A stretch of 64,000 nt of DNA from Wocania_A sp965224845 (GCA_965224845.1 CBDDAJ010000026.1:124001-188000), one strand, 5' to 3'; positions 44,623-55,334 are shown, numbered from the stretch's first letter. The notes: generated from the letters alone by a model not told the origin. Translations and numbers: made by a program.

Positions 44623-45261
44623 ATGATGTCTAAATACAAATGTGTTATTTTTGATTGTGATGGAGTTTTAGTAGATAGCGAAACCATAAGCAATGCCGTA
44701 TTTGTAGATATGGCTAACGAACTGGGGGCTAATATCGATTTGAAGTATGCTTTAAAATATTTTAAAGGGAGCTTTTTTCAGGAGTGTGTAGATCATGTTT
44801 CAAAATTAATAGATTCTGAAATTCCTCAATCTTTTGAAAAAGAGTATCGCCAGCGTAGTTTTGATGCTTTTAAAGCAAATATAAAACCCATCGAAGGTGT
44901 TTTGGAAGTACTGCAAAATATAGAACTTCCATTTTGTGTGGCCTCTAGCGGACCTGAAAATAAAATTAAACTTAATTTAGAATTAACAGGGCTGTTGCCA
45001 TATTTTGGAGATAATATTTTTAGTGCCTATGCCATACAAAAATGGAAGCCAGATCCAGGCGTGTTTTTATTGGCAGCAGAAACCATGGGATACAAACCCA
45101 ATGCATGTGTAGTGATAGAAGATAGTTTATCTGGAATAAAAGCAGCGGTTAATGGTGGCTTTGATGTATTTGGATTTACGGCACATGATATAAATAACGA
45201 ATTAGAAGCATTAGCTACCAAAACCTTTGATAACATGAGCGATTTGTTAGAAATGATTTAA
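44623..45261 (+). CDS. HAD-superfamily phosphatase, beta-phosphoglucomutase-like
   Basis: 212 residues; the start is ATG 44623 or the next codon ATG 44626. Motif I is VIFDCDGVLVDSE (Asp11 nucleophile, Asp13). A helical cap follows, then VASSGPENKI (motif II), KWKPDPGVFLLAAETMG (Lys, motif III) and VIEDSLSGIKAAVNGGF (motif IV). This is the subfamily of sugar-phosphate phosphatases and phosphoglucomutases; the substrate is unknown. It directly follows the SDR stop codon. Confidence 0.9.
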   Translation: MMSKYKCVIFDCDGVLVDSETISNAVFVDMANELGANIDLKYALKYFKGSFFQECVDHVSKLIDSEIPQSFEKEYRQRSFDAFKANIKPIEGVLEVLQNIELPFCVASSGPENKIKLNLELTGLLPYFGDNIFSAYAIQKWKPDPGVFLLAAETMGYKPNACVVIEDSLSGIKAAVNGGFDVFGFTAHDINNELEALATKTFDNMSDLLEMI

Positions 45262-45272
45262 TACTTGAATTT

Positions 45273-45809
45273 TTACGGGTTTAAATGATCCCATTCTTCT
45301 TGAGTTGCCCGATGTTTTTGATATTCCATTACACCTAACCATTTGCCATTTTGCTTTACAAAGAGCATCTCAAAATGTATAAGATGCTGCACTTTATTTT
45401 TGCCATCGTTGTCAGATGACCAATAATTAAAAATCCCTGTTTCGTGAGCAGTAGTCGCATCGCCAATACGTTGCGAAAAACGAAACGTTACATCGCTTTT
45501 GTTTTTGCCTGTTTTAGTGTCAATAAAACCTTGTTTCCAGCCAGCAAGCGCTTTAGCAAGAGGTACAGACGTTTTGTTTTTACCAGTAGCAAAAACAATA
45601 ACAGCATCTGGATGATAAGCAGCTTCATAAGCTTTAAAATCACCCTCTTTAACCGTTTTTGAAAGCTCATGCCAATACTTGTCAAGTTCAGCAATTCTTA
45701 GAGAATCTGGATTGATTTCTGTTAAAAGAAGCGTATGATTTGTACGTGCAGCTATAGAATGAACAGAAGTAATTAAAGCTAATAAAAGAATAACTTTTTT
45801 CATGGCCAT
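45273..45809 (-). CDS. NTF2-like (DUF4440-type) secreted protein
   Basis: 178 residues. Signal peptide (MAMKKVILLLALITSVHSIA) followed by an NTF2/SnoaL-like alpha-beta fold: YWHELSKTVKEGDFKAYEAA, YHPDAVIVFATG, and a beta end HLIHFEMLFVKQNGKWLGVM. Such domains bind small ligands or act in simple enzymes; the function is not clear. Convergent with the HAD gene, only 11 bp apart. Confidence 0.75.
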   Translation of the reverse strand: MAMKKVILLLALITSVHSIAARTNHTLLLTEINPDSLRIAELDKYWHELSKTVKEGDFKAYEAAYHPDAVIVFATGKNKTSVPLAKALAGWKQGFIDTKTGKNKSDVTFRFSQRIGDATTAHETGIFNYWSSDNDGKNKVQHLIHFEMLFVKQNGKWLGVMEYQKHRATQEEWDHLNP

Positions 45810-45871
45810 AGTTAAATGAATTGAAAATTTATTGCTACAAGGTCGTTTATTTTAAGTGAAAAGCCAAGAAA

Positions 45872-46921
45872 TTAAGCCTCTGCATTAAAAAACACTTTAT
45901 AATAGTGCATTTTTTTTTCATCATCATAACCCCGCTCTAAATACTCGGTTGATGCATCGGGAGCATCAATATCAAGTTTTATTTGAATGTTAGTATCTAA
46001 CTTTATATCGGTTTTTATTTTTCTTTTTTCTTTAGTTACTACACGTTCTGCTACATCAAACTGATTTCTGATAACAACATTTTGCTCGCCTTCAAACGCT
46101 TTTTTATAATCTTCAAATTGCCTTATTTGCTTTTCATCTTCAAAGAGTTCTTCTTTAAACCGTTCAATATTTACAACTTCATTTTCTTTGAAAAAATCAA
46201 TGGTTTTAGCTAAAAAAGTATTTTGTTCTTGAGCGCCATAACTGGTTTTTAAAACTTCGGTAGAGAACTCTTTACATAACTCGATGTATTGTTGAGTGTG
46301 ATTGTTGGCATCATCGGCATATTTAATATTTAAAAACTGATTCGTCCAATATTGCGCATCATAGCCATTATTATCTACGCTTAAAATAATATGGCCTTCG
46401 GTATCGCTTTGATTTAAAATTAAACACCCCTTATCTACTTTTTTTGAGCTGATTCCTTTTTGTACTAAAACATCATAGCTGTTATTTTCTAAATAGGTTT
46501 GAAAAAAATTCACCTTACTTTCAATTTTAAAGATACCAATGGCATTTGTTGTCATGTCCCCAAATGTTATACCTTCAAACATAGCCACTAACACATCGCC
46601 GGTTTTTATTTGAGCAGAAGTTGATTGCTCATATAAATGTGTAACAATATGTTTTGAAACTTCAATAAAAGCTTCGTCATCATTAAACATTTGAGAAGCA
46701 TAGCTGTGTATTTCATTTAAAGCAATATTGGCATGATGATTAAACCTGTAGCTTTGCACCACACTACTAAAAGATCTTAATAAAAAGGGCAACATTAAAT
46801 CGTAACTGGCTTCATCAAAATCGACTAGTTTATCTGAAAAAGCATTTTTTGTATCGTTAAATTTATTACCGACTTTATGAATAATAAATTTTGAAATAGA
46901 AGCATTTTTTCTTGAAATCAT
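45872..46921 (-). CDS. Nucleoid-associated protein (NdpA/YejK-like)
   Basis: 349 residues from the ATG at 46921 (MISRKNASISKFIIHKVGNK). An upstream in-frame start at 46987 would add a hydrophobic 22-residue leader unlike the family. NdpA-like features are the N-terminal ISKFIIHKVGNK, the region ITFGDMTTNAIGIFKIESKV, the segment DKGCLILNQ and SYDVLVQKGISSKKVDKGC, and the length. Cytoplasmic DNA-associated protein; precise role unknown. Confidence 0.82.
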   Translation of the reverse strand: MISRKNASISKFIIHKVGNKFNDTKNAFSDKLVDFDEASYDLMLPFLLRSFSSVVQSYRFNHHANIALNEIHSYASQMFNDDEAFIEVSKHIVTHLYEQSTSAQIKTGDVLVAMFEGITFGDMTTNAIGIFKIESKVNFFQTYLENNSYDVLVQKGISSKKVDKGCLILNQSDTEGHIILSVDNNGYDAQYWTNQFLNIKYADDANNHTQQYIELCKEFSTEVLKTSYGAQEQNTFLAKTIDFFKENEVVNIERFKEELFEDEKQIRQFEDYKKAFEGEQNVVIRNQFDVAERVVTKEKRKIKTDIKLDTNIQIKLDIDAPDASTEYLERGYDDEKKMHYYKVFFNAEA

Positions 46922-46972
46922 ACAATGTTTTATTAAGATTGCAATACTATTAAAATATGTTGGAATAATTAC

Positions 46973-47007
46973 AAAAAAGAACGCCAAAGCTTTTAGCTTT
47001 GACGTTC
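46973..47007 (-). terminator. Terminator after OmpA-family gene
   Basis: GAACGCCAAAGC and GCTTTGACGTTC form a 12-bp stem with one mismatch and loop TTTTA. On the minus strand it is followed by a run of T. Confidence 0.8.
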
Positions 47008-47037
47008 AAGATTCGAGGACTTCAGATTTGGTTATCG

Positions 47038-48588
47038 TTATATTTTTACAAATTCTACACGTCTGTTTTGTGCTTTACCATTTGTTGTTGTATTATCATC
47101 TACAGGTTGGGTTTCTCCTTTACCGTCGGTTTGTAATCGGTTTTCGGAAATTTTATAAACCTTAATCAGGGCATCTTTTACTGCATTTGCCCGGTCTTTT
47201 GATAGTTTTAAATTGGCATCATCTTTACCATCAGAATCAGTATGTCCAATAATATTTAATTTAATGTTCTCATCTTGTATTAATACTTGAGAAATTTGAC
47301 GAATAATTCCATAAGATTGCGGCTTAATATTGGCAGAGCCAGAATCAAATAAAATACCATTGGTAGATATTTTTCCTTTGCTTATTAGTTCACGTCTTAA
47401 ATCAACCCCTCCTTTAGCCACTTTTAAATTGCTTATGTATAAATGCTCTTCTCCGTCTTTAAGGTTGTTAAGATGAAATTTTAAATATTTAAGCACATTT
47501 TCTTGTTCTATAAATCTGGGAATATCTATATATTTCGTTTCGTTTACCCAAAGTCTGAAACGTTTTTTAGTAACCGAAATTGCTATATGAGGTTGATTAA
47601 GTACAGCTTTTCTAATATCAGCTTTTATATCTGTATTTATAGCACCTTCGCTTCTATTAAAATAGTTTCGGGCTCTAAAAGCAAAAGGCGCATACTGCCC
47701 CAAAGGGATAGTAACTTTAGTATAATGTTGTAATCCGTCTTTAAATGCATCGTTGTCACTTAAAACAACATGAAATCTAGCTGTAGATGAGGTTTTTTGA
47801 CTAATGCCTTTAGTTAGTATATCAAATTCTATGGTAAAATCTTCAGGTAAATCTTTTACATCCGGGATATAAAAAACACCATAGCCTGTTTTTAACTCAA
47901 ACCAATTGCCTTTGTTGCCAATTTTTACAACTTCACCAGAAGCGTTTGTATTCCATTTGCTAGGAAAATCACCAACAAAATCTTGAGAGAAATCATCAAA
48001 AAATAATAATTTATCACCAGGAACATAATCAAACTTACTATAGATTTCTAAATCATCAGAAATATTAGAATTTATTTCATCTTCTGAGTCGTTTTTTTCA
48101 TTTGAGGACTCTGACGTGTTATTTGGTTCCTTTTTACGTTTTGAAATATCATCAGAAGTGTCTTCTTTTTTATCGCGTTCACGCTGACCTAGAAGTAAGG
48201 CTTTAGCAGTTTTTATACTATACTTTAATGCTTTTTTCGCTTTGTTTATCTGTAATGTAGCTTTAGCTTGTTTTAAAACGCTTGCGCCATCTATGTCTCC
48301 TAATATATCTGGAGCACTGTCGCTTAAACCCTGTAAGTCGTCTAATGCGTCTTCTAAAACATCAATATCATCATCATCGAGAGGTGTTCCTGCTGCGGCA
48401 TAACCATCGTATTTGTATACCTTATCATAAATATCAAAAGATTGCGTTACAAAATTGTCAACACTGGAAATGCCTACCGGGTTTTTTGGTCTTTTTAAAC
48501 GTTTGGTTTGTGCGAAAGTATGCGATACAAAAAACACCAAAGCAATCCCTAATAAGGAAATGCGTAATGCATTTTTAGGTGGTTTCAT
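47038..48588 (-). CDS. OmpA-family outer-membrane protein
   Basis: 516 residues. Signal peptide (MKPPKNALRISLLGIALVFF then SHTFAQ). The N-terminal part is helical and acidic, and a Ser/Asp/Glu-rich linker (about 145-180) follows. The middle domain is beta-rich and jelly-roll-like (KLLFFDDFSQDFVGDFPSKW). The C-terminus is an OmpA peptidoglycan-binding domain: ILFDSGSANIKPQSYGIIRQ, LNIIGHTDSDGKDDANLKLS, DRANAVKDALIK and QNRRVEFVKI. It probably links the outer membrane to the wall. Stands alone on the minus strand. Confidence 0.9.
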   Translation of the reverse strand: MKPPKNALRISLLGIALVFFVSHTFAQTKRLKRPKNPVGISSVDNFVTQSFDIYDKVYKYDGYAAAGTPLDDDDIDVLEDALDDLQGLSDSAPDILGDIDGASVLKQAKATLQINKAKKALKYSIKTAKALLLGQRERDKKEDTSDDISKRKKEPNNTSESSNEKNDSEDEINSNISDDLEIYSKFDYVPGDKLLFFDDFSQDFVGDFPSKWNTNASGEVVKIGNKGNWFELKTGYGVFYIPDVKDLPEDFTIEFDILTKGISQKTSSTARFHVVLSDNDAFKDGLQHYTKVTIPLGQYAPFAFRARNYFNRSEGAINTDIKADIRKAVLNQPHIAISVTKKRFRLWVNETKYIDIPRFIEQENVLKYLKFHLNNLKDGEEHLYISNLKVAKGGVDLRRELISKGKISTNGILFDSGSANIKPQSYGIIRQISQVLIQDENIKLNIIGHTDSDGKDDANLKLSKDRANAVKDALIKVYKISENRLQTDGKGETQPVDDNTTTNGKAQNRRVEFVKI

Positions 48589-48670
48589 TGTAATTATTTG
48601 ATTAATAGCTGCCTTAAAGATAAAAATTAGTTTGCAAATGCAAAACCTTAAGCCCTATTAAATACTATTT

Positions 48671-51094
48671 TTAATTCATTTGATATAAAATTATTGAATT
48701 ACGATCTCCTTTTGTAACAAATTCAAGGTTCCTGTCTTTATCAATATTGTCTAATTCAATTAAAGCATTACCATATACAGGAAAATTTGCTATAGGTTTT
48801 GCTTGACTATCAAAGAGGTGTATTTTTTGCGATTGTAAATCGGTAACAGATACATATATTTTATCATTCAAATAAAATATTTTCGGACTTGTATAATTGC
48901 CAAAATCAAGCTCAATGTCCCGGTTTTTAATCGTTAATTTATTGTCTGTTAGTGTAACAAGCGTTTTACTGGTAGCTTCTATAGCATGATCGTTTGAAAG
49001 CTTTAAACTTTGAGTTGAGGTATTGCCCCTGGTGTCAACCATTATTAAACTACCATTTTGTGTAGTAGTGGTAAACTTGTTTTTATAGAGGTATATGTTT
49101 TGATCAGAAAAGCGATAAGATGCTTTTGGTAGTACTCTGGGTTTTCCTGTACGATCTAAAATGTAAAGTTTGTCTTTGGTTTTAAAAGTTAAATAATCTT
49201 TACTTCCCATTCTAAAATGTCTGGGTTGCGCAACTATAGTTTTATTAGCAGATTTAAAGGTAAATCCGTTTACAGGTTTTGCTTTGGTATCATACATTAA
49301 AACATGTTTGCCCTGGGTAATGAGCAATCTGTAGTTTTTCTTTTTATCGTAATCAAAAACCGATAGTGGTTGTGTAATCTTATCGTTAAACTTTATAGGG
49401 AAAGGAGTTACATCTCTGCCATTTCTGTCTATTATATAAACTCTGTTAGCTGTTGCAAAAGCCAATTGAAGCCTCCCGTTTTTATAAATGTCAATTTGCT
49501 CAATATGACCTAAAACAGCACCGTGTAGTTGCTTTTTCCAAATAATTTTGCCCTTATTAGAAATTAAATACAGCTTATTATTTACATCTTGAACAACAAC
49601 CTCTTTTTGTTTGGTAATGTGGTTGGTTACAAACTGTGGGCTATTTAACAAGTCGGCATCTAATTTAATATTAAACACTTCCGAAATAGAGTTTTGGTAT
49701 CTGGTCTTGGCTTTTTTAATAATGCCATTAACATGAGCAAAATGGGTATCATAAATAAACTGTAAAGCCGAAGCGTTATATTGATTTAATTTGTAATTAG
49801 AATTATTTTGAAGATTTTTATTTAAAATGGATTTTAAAAGGGATGGATTTACTACCATTAATAATGACGATTCGTCGCTTAAATTTTCTTTAATGTCTTT
49901 AAAGTAAAACTGCTCACTTAAAGTTGTTTTATTTTGGTAATTTGCAATAATATTTTGAAGCATTTCTAAATTATCTGCAAACACAAAAAAATTATCTAAC
50001 ACACAATACTTTGTGGCATTATTAAAGGTAATTAAAGGAAAAAATGTATGAGCAAACAAGTTAGACTGACTAAAACTAAAAATTTCAACTTGTCTGTAAC
50101 TGTCAATAACACTTAATTCGCTTAATAATGCATCTTTGGTAGCAATAACATCTATTGAGTTTAAAATAACGGCACGTTCTTTATCTTCATATACCACACC
50201 AACCTCAGTAATATTATCAAAAAGAGAAGTAGAAATGATAGTATCTCTTTTATTGAATTTTAATAAGCTGGTTTCAAAAAGCGTATAATCACTAAAAGTA
50301 AAACTCATAAAGCCATCACTGTTAGATGGTGTAATATTTTGAATAAGATTTTCTTGTGGAATGTTATTCTTAAAAATATTGATTAAACCTTTTGAAGAAT
50401 CTGAAGCTTTTGTAATACCGTTAATAAGGATTTCATCTTGACTAATATCGGTATCAACAGCAAAGTAGTTTGAAAAATGATTAAAGGTTACCGAATCTTC
50501 AATAAAAAACGAAGTTATAAATTCTGTTTCAGATTTAGCTATAATAGATAAAGCTTCGTTTTTGTTTATGCTGTTGTAAATTTTTTCTAATGCTAAGGGT
50601 GTATTAGAATTTAAAAAGGCTGCATCTATAATGTGTTTTGAAGATGATGCAAAAAACACACTATCTATTACAGTGCTATAAAATGTATTGTTATTTAACT
50701 TAGAATTTATAATAGACTTATTTTTGTATGTCATTGTTTCTTCAGCGTAGTTGGCTAAAGAGTCTCTTTTAAATAAACTTTTGTGATACTTAGTTACTAC
50801 CGAATATTGAAGGCTGTCTTTACTGTCTTTAGAAAAGCAGATTAGTATTTCGCCTTTAGGCTCAAGAAGAGATAACGGTTCTAATTTATTTTCTAAATTA
50901 ATATAGGTGTTTGTTTTAGCTAGTTTTTGAATAAAGGCACTGTTTTGAATAGCGCTTTTTAAACTTTCAATATTTGAAGTTTTTATAATTACCGATGTTT
51001 CATCTGGAATAAAGTGAACGAGTTTGGTTCGATCGGTTTTGTTGTTTGAGCAGCTAAGTGTAATTAATAAGAGGGCAATACAAAAGAATCTCAT
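48671..51094 (-). CDS. Large lipoprotein, unknown function
   Basis: 807 residues. Lipobox ITLSC (Cys15). The N-terminal half resembles DUF3352-type repeats (HFIPDETSVIIKTSNIESLK, ILICFSKDSKDSLQYSVVTK). The C-terminal ~300 residues form a beta-propeller-like region with repeated strands such as NKLYLISNKGKIIWKKQLHG, NRVYIIDRNGRDVTPFPIKF and DKLYILDRTGKPRVLP. No catalytic motif. Lies downstream of rnhB on the same strand with a 192-bp gap. A flavobacterial envelope protein of unknown role. Confidence 0.8.
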   Translation of the reverse strand: MRFFCIALLLITLSCSNNKTDRTKLVHFIPDETSVIIKTSNIESLKSAIQNSAFIQKLAKTNTYINLENKLEPLSLLEPKGEILICFSKDSKDSLQYSVVTKYHKSLFKRDSLANYAEETMTYKNKSIINSKLNNNTFYSTVIDSVFFASSSKHIIDAAFLNSNTPLALEKIYNSINKNEALSIIAKSETEFITSFFIEDSVTFNHFSNYFAVDTDISQDEILINGITKASDSSKGLINIFKNNIPQENLIQNITPSNSDGFMSFTFSDYTLFETSLLKFNKRDTIISTSLFDNITEVGVVYEDKERAVILNSIDVIATKDALLSELSVIDSYRQVEIFSFSQSNLFAHTFFPLITFNNATKYCVLDNFFVFADNLEMLQNIIANYQNKTTLSEQFYFKDIKENLSDESSLLMVVNPSLLKSILNKNLQNNSNYKLNQYNASALQFIYDTHFAHVNGIIKKAKTRYQNSISEVFNIKLDADLLNSPQFVTNHITKQKEVVVQDVNNKLYLISNKGKIIWKKQLHGAVLGHIEQIDIYKNGRLQLAFATANRVYIIDRNGRDVTPFPIKFNDKITQPLSVFDYDKKKNYRLLITQGKHVLMYDTKAKPVNGFTFKSANKTIVAQPRHFRMGSKDYLTFKTKDKLYILDRTGKPRVLPKASYRFSDQNIYLYKNKFTTTTQNGSLIMVDTRGNTSTQSLKLSNDHAIEATSKTLVTLTDNKLTIKNRDIELDFGNYTSPKIFYLNDKIYVSVTDLQSQKIHLFDSQAKPIANFPVYGNALIELDNIDKDRNLEFVTKGDRNSIILYQMN

Positions 51095-51286
51095 ACGAAG
51101 AATTAATTAAAAAGAACACCTGGCTTTGCGCCAAGGGTTCCGTTAAAACAGTTGTTCCCATGGAAAACAGGAATCCAGAATAAATAATTTTTTAAAATGA
51201 AATAATTTATTTTTACAAACCTACATATTTTTCATTTTATAAAATATAGAAGTATTAATAAAGTAAACGGAATTTATTAAATTAGG

Positions 51287-51886
51287 TTATAAATCTAATT
51301 TTAATTGATCGGGTAATAACTTAAACGATTTTCTGTGGTATTTTGTTATGCCATATTTTTTAATAGCTTCTCTGTGGGCCTTAGTTGGGTAGCCTTTATT
51401 TTGTTTCCAGTTATACATAGGGAACTCTTCATGAATTTTATTCATATAAATATCGCGATAGGTTTTTGCTAAAACAGATGCCGCAGCAATACTTAAGTAT
51501 TTACTATCTCCTTTAATAATAGTTTTATAAGGAACCTTATTATAAGGTTTAAACTTATTACCATCAACTATTATAAATTGGGGAGCTTGTTTGAGCTTAT
51601 CTATAGATCTATGCATGGCCAATATGGAAGCATTAAGAATATTAATAGCGTCAATATCTTCTTGAAATACATGGGCAACACCAAACGTTAGGGCTCCGGT
51701 TTCTATTAATGGTTTTAGTTGATCTCTTTTTGCTTCACTTAACTGTTTCGAATCGTTTAAAAGAGGATTAGAAAAATTTTGAGGAAGAATAACGGCAGCA
51801 GCAGTAACAGGACCAGCAAGACAACCCCGTCCGGCTTCATCTGTCCCGCATTCTAATATGGTATCCGAATAACTTTTTAGCAACAT
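51287..51886 (-). CDS. rnhB: Ribonuclease HII
   Basis: 199 residues. RNase HII removes RNA primers and single ribonucleotides from DNA. Catalytic motif GTDEAGRGCLAGPVTAAAVI (Asp16, Glu17), LLNDSKQLSEAKRD, VDGNK (third acidic residue) and SIAAASVLAKTYRDIYM (the fourth). Cytoplasmic. Divergent from susC with a 283-bp intergenic region. Confidence 0.96.
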   Translation of the reverse strand: MLLKSYSDTILECGTDEAGRGCLAGPVTAAAVILPQNFSNPLLNDSKQLSEAKRDQLKPLIETGALTFGVAHVFQEDIDAINILNASILAMHRSIDKLKQAPQFIIVDGNKFKPYNKVPYKTIIKGDSKYLSIAAASVLAKTYRDIYMNKIHEEFPMYNWKQNKGYPTKAHREAIKKYGITKYHRKSFKLLPDQLKLDL

Positions 51887-52144
51887 TTATATATAAATAT
51901 TGTCAAATCTATAATTTTTATGACTAATTATTATGCGCACATAGTATATTTATATTGTTTTTTACGAAAATCATAACGCTTGTTGTTAAATTCGGATTTT
52001 TTACTATCAATTTTAATATAAAATTAATTAATTAGTTTGTTTTTTTGTTAAATGTATATTATGCTAAATGTTAATTCTTATATCTCTTAACACTTTTTTA
52101 AGGTATTTCTTTGTTTATTTAATATATTATTAAGATGTTTGTGG

Positions 52145-52157
52145 TTGACTAACTCAA
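52145..52157 (+). promoter_or_regulatory. Shared leader motif TTGACTAACTCAA upstream of susC
   Basis: Thirteen bases identical to 58941-58953 upstream of the 58976 lipoprotein gene. In both cases it lies two or three bases after a TTTG box, so it would be at the very start of the transcript. Confidence 0.45.
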
Positions 52158-52169
52158 AATAATTGTTAT

Positions 52170-55100
52170 ATGAAATTAAAGTTGACATGGTTGTTAACGC
52201 TAATAATGGCGTTTTCAATTCAATTCTCTAATGCACAAGAGAAATCTATTTCAGGAGAAGTAACATCATCTATAGATGGTTTACCATTACCTGGAGTAAG
52301 CGTAATAGTAAAAGGAACAACAAGAGGAGCGCAAACAGATTTTGATGGTAAGTATACCATTAAAGCCTCTGCAGGTGAGGTTCTTGTTTTTTCATTTATA
52401 GGAATGAAAAATGCCGAAGCTACTATCGGAGCAAGCAATACAATTAATATATCTTTAGACGAAGATGTTGCTGCTTTAGATGAAGTAGTTGTTGTAGCTT
52501 ATGGTACACAAACAAAACAATCTATTGTAGGTTCTGTTGGTGTTGTGTCAAGTACAACAATTGAAAATCAACAAGTAACATCGCCACTAAGAGCATTACA
52601 AGGTGCTGTTCCTGGTGTAAGTCTATTAACCGCTGGAGGACAACCTGGTACTAACCCTACAATACGTATTAGAGGTTTTGGAAGTCTTAATGCTGATGCA
52701 TCTCCACTTATTATTTTAGATGGCGCCGCTTATAACGGTAACCTTAACTCTATAAGTCAAGATCAAATAGAGTCAATGTCTGTACTTAAAGATGCATCTT
52801 CTACATCGCTTTATGGATCTAGGGGTGCAAATGGTGTGATTGTGATTACTACGAAAAAAGGTAGAAAAAATTCAGCACCTAAAGTAACTATCAGATCACA
52901 AATAGGTTTATCTAACCCTACTGTAGGTCTGCATAACTTATTAAGTGTTGATGATCAATTTAGATATACCTGGGAGGCAATAAAGAATAATAACCAGTAT
53001 GTATTAGGGCAATCTGCAACAGACGCTGCTCAAAACGCATCAAACGGTCTTGTAGATTATTTTGGATACAATCCTTATAATGTGGCTAACCCTGTAGATG
53101 CTAATGGTAATTTAACTTCAGCAACCAAACTATGGGAAAATAGCTGGGAAGATGAAGTGATTAGAAGAGATGTACTAAGAGTAAATCATAACATTAGTTT
53201 ATCTGGTGGTGATGATAGATCTACATATTTTATGTCTTTTGATTATTTAAATGATGAGGGACCAGTAATTAAGTCTGGTTTCGAAAGAATATCTGCTCGT
53301 GTTAACTTAGAATCTCAAGTTAACGACTGGTTTAAATTAGGTTTCAATACGAGTTTTTCTCGCTCAAATTCAGGTAATCCAGATCAAACTTCTGGTAGTA
53401 CTACCCAAGCTATTTCTTGGATATATAATGTGTCAGACGTATATCCGGTATACGCCAGAGGAGCAAATGGAGAATTATTACGTGATTCAGGAGGAAATAT
53501 TTTCTATGATTTAGGTAATGGATTTGTGCCTGGTCAATCTGTAAATAGTGTAAGACCTTCAAATGGAGGAGAGAACATATTAGCTAGTATTTTCTTAGGT
53601 AGAGAAAATAGAAGGAGAACAAGTTACTTAGGGAATGCTTTTGCTGAGATTAAGTTGTTTGAAGGGCTAACTTTTAGAACTAATATTAGTTATGAAAACT
53701 ATTTATTTGATTCATTTAGTTTTGATGATGATTTATTTAGTTTTGCTACAAACCTTGGTGGTAGAGTAGATCAAGATAGAGATATTACTACAACTTTAAA
53801 TGCAATTCAATCCTTAAATTATACCAAGTCTTTAGGAAACCATAATTTCTCTTTAGACCTAATCACTGAAGCATATACTTTTGAGTTTGACGATTTAGGA
53901 GCTCAAGGGACAGGGTATTTACCTAATGTTGAAGTATTGGATGGAGCAACAAGTCCAGAAAGCGTAGAAGGTAACACGGTTATGGAAAGAATAAACAGTT
54001 ACTTAGGAAGATTGTCTTATAACTTTAATGAAAAATATTATTTAGAAGGATCTTTCAGACGTGATGGGTCTACAAGATTTTCTGCCGATACAAGATGGGG
54101 TAACTTCTTTTCTGTTGGTGGTTCTTGGATAGTTTCTAATGAAGGCTTTTTAAGTGATAGCAATACATTAACATACTTAAAGTTTAGAGGGTCTTATGGA
54201 GAGCTAGGAAATAACTCTATATATATTTCTGGATCTAACCCTTTAACTCAAGATTATTTCCCATACCAATCAGTATTTAATTTAGGATGGAATAACGAAG
54301 GTAATACAGGTGTATTACTTGGAGGTGTAGCAGATCCATTTATTAGTTGGGAGAAAACATCTTCTACAAATGTAGGTGTTGATTTTGAATTGTTCAACGG
54401 TACACTTTCTGGTACAGTTGATTACTATAGTAAAGAGTCTGTTGATTTAATTTATGACAAACCAATTCCTTCATCAACAGGTGTTTCGGAAATTACTACA
54501 AATATCGGAGCGATAAAGAACTCAGGTTGGGAAGTAACATTAAACTCAATAAATGTTAGTACTGATGACTTTAGTTGGTCTTCAGGAATTAACTTATCTT
54601 TTGATAAAAATGAAATTACTGAATTAACACAAGATGAATTTATTAATGGATCTAAACTATGGAAAGTTGGAAACTCAATCTTCGATTTTTATATTAGAGA
54701 ATGGGCAGGAGTAGATCCAGCTGATGGTTTTGGAATGTGGTATATGGATGTTTTAGATGCTAATGGTAATGTTATTGATAAAGTTCCGACTAAGCAACAA
54801 GATCAAGCAACACGTTACCAACAAGGATCTTCATTGCCAGATGTTTATGGTGGTTTCACTAACACTATTAGATACAAGCAATTTGATTTAAGCATTTTGG
54901 CTAACTTTAGCTTTGGAGGATATTTATTAGATACTGACTACTCTGGATTGATTAATCAATTCCAAAATCCAGGATCTAACCATCACGTAGATACTGTTAA
55001 TAGATGGCAAAATCCAGGAGATATAACAGATTACCCACTATTATTAATAGGGAATAATAATCATTCTTCTAGATCAACAAGATTTTTATTTAAAAATGAT

Positions 55101-55319
55101 TACGTAAGATTAAAAAGTTTAACATTTGGTTATAATCTTCCAGAATCTGTATTAGAGAAAATAGGATTTAGTCAAGTGAGGTTGTTTTTACAAGCCGATA
55201 ATATTTTAACTTGGCAATCGCATAAAGGAATCGACCCAGAACAGGCTTTTAATGGTTTAACTAGCAACAGATCTCCGTTAGCTAAAACTATTACAACTGG
55301 TGCAATTTTACAATTTTAA
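52170..55319 (+). CDS. SusC/RagA-family TonB-linked outer-membrane receptor
   Basis: 1049 residues. Signal peptide (ending SIQFSNAQ), then a carboxypeptidase-regulatory-like domain (SISGEVTSSIDGLPLPGVSV, IKASAGEVLVFSFIGMKNAE), the SusC signature EVVVVAYGTQTKQSIVGSVG, a TonB plug (ALQGAVPGVSLLTAGGQPGT, SASPLI-type strand, LKDASSTSLYGSRGANGVIV) and a large barrel ending LAKTITTGAILQF. It forms the import channel with the SusD lipoprotein encoded 15 bp downstream. No glycan-degrading enzyme is encoded nearby; a subtilase is, so peptides are a possible substrate. Confidence 0.95.
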   Translation: MKLKLTWLLTLIMAFSIQFSNAQEKSISGEVTSSIDGLPLPGVSVIVKGTTRGAQTDFDGKYTIKASAGEVLVFSFIGMKNAEATIGASNTINISLDEDVAALDEVVVVAYGTQTKQSIVGSVGVVSSTTIENQQVTSPLRALQGAVPGVSLLTAGGQPGTNPTIRIRGFGSLNADASPLIILDGAAYNGNLNSISQDQIESMSVLKDASSTSLYGSRGANGVIVITTKKGRKNSAPKVTIRSQIGLSNPTVGLHNLLSVDDQFRYTWEAIKNNNQYVLGQSATDAAQNASNGLVDYFGYNPYNVANPVDANGNLTSATKLWENSWEDEVIRRDVLRVNHNISLSGGDDRSTYFMSFDYLNDEGPVIKSGFERISARVNLESQVNDWFKLGFNTSFSRSNSGNPDQTSGSTTQAISWIYNVSDVYPVYARGANGELLRDSGGNIFYDLGNGFVPGQSVNSVRPSNGGENILASIFLGRENRRRTSYLGNAFAEIKLFEGLTFRTNISYENYLFDSFSFDDDLFSFATNLGGRVDQDRDITTTLNAIQSLNYTKSLGNHNFSLDLITEAYTFEFDDLGAQGTGYLPNVEVLDGATSPESVEGNTVMERINSYLGRLSYNFNEKYYLEGSFRRDGSTRFSADTRWGNFFSVGGSWIVSNEGFLSDSNTLTYLKFRGSYGELGNNSIYISGSNPLTQDYFPYQSVFNLGWNNEGNTGVLLGGVADPFISWEKTSSTNVGVDFELFNGTLSGTVDYYSKESVDLIYDKPIPSSTGVSEITTNIGAIKNSGWEVTLNSINVSTDDFSWSSGINLSFDKNEITELTQDEFINGSKLWKVGNSIFDFYIREWAGVDPADGFGMWYMDVLDANGNVIDKVPTKQQDQATRYQQGSSLPDVYGGFTNTIRYKQFDLSILANFSFGGYLLDTDYSGLINQFQNPGSNHHVDTVNRWQNPGDITDYPLLLIGNNNHSSRSTRFLFKNDYVRLKSLTFGYNLPESVLEKIGFSQVRLFLQADNILTWQSHKGIDPEQAFNGLTSNRSPLAKTITTGAILQF

Positions 55320-55334
55320 AAAAAAAAGAAAAAG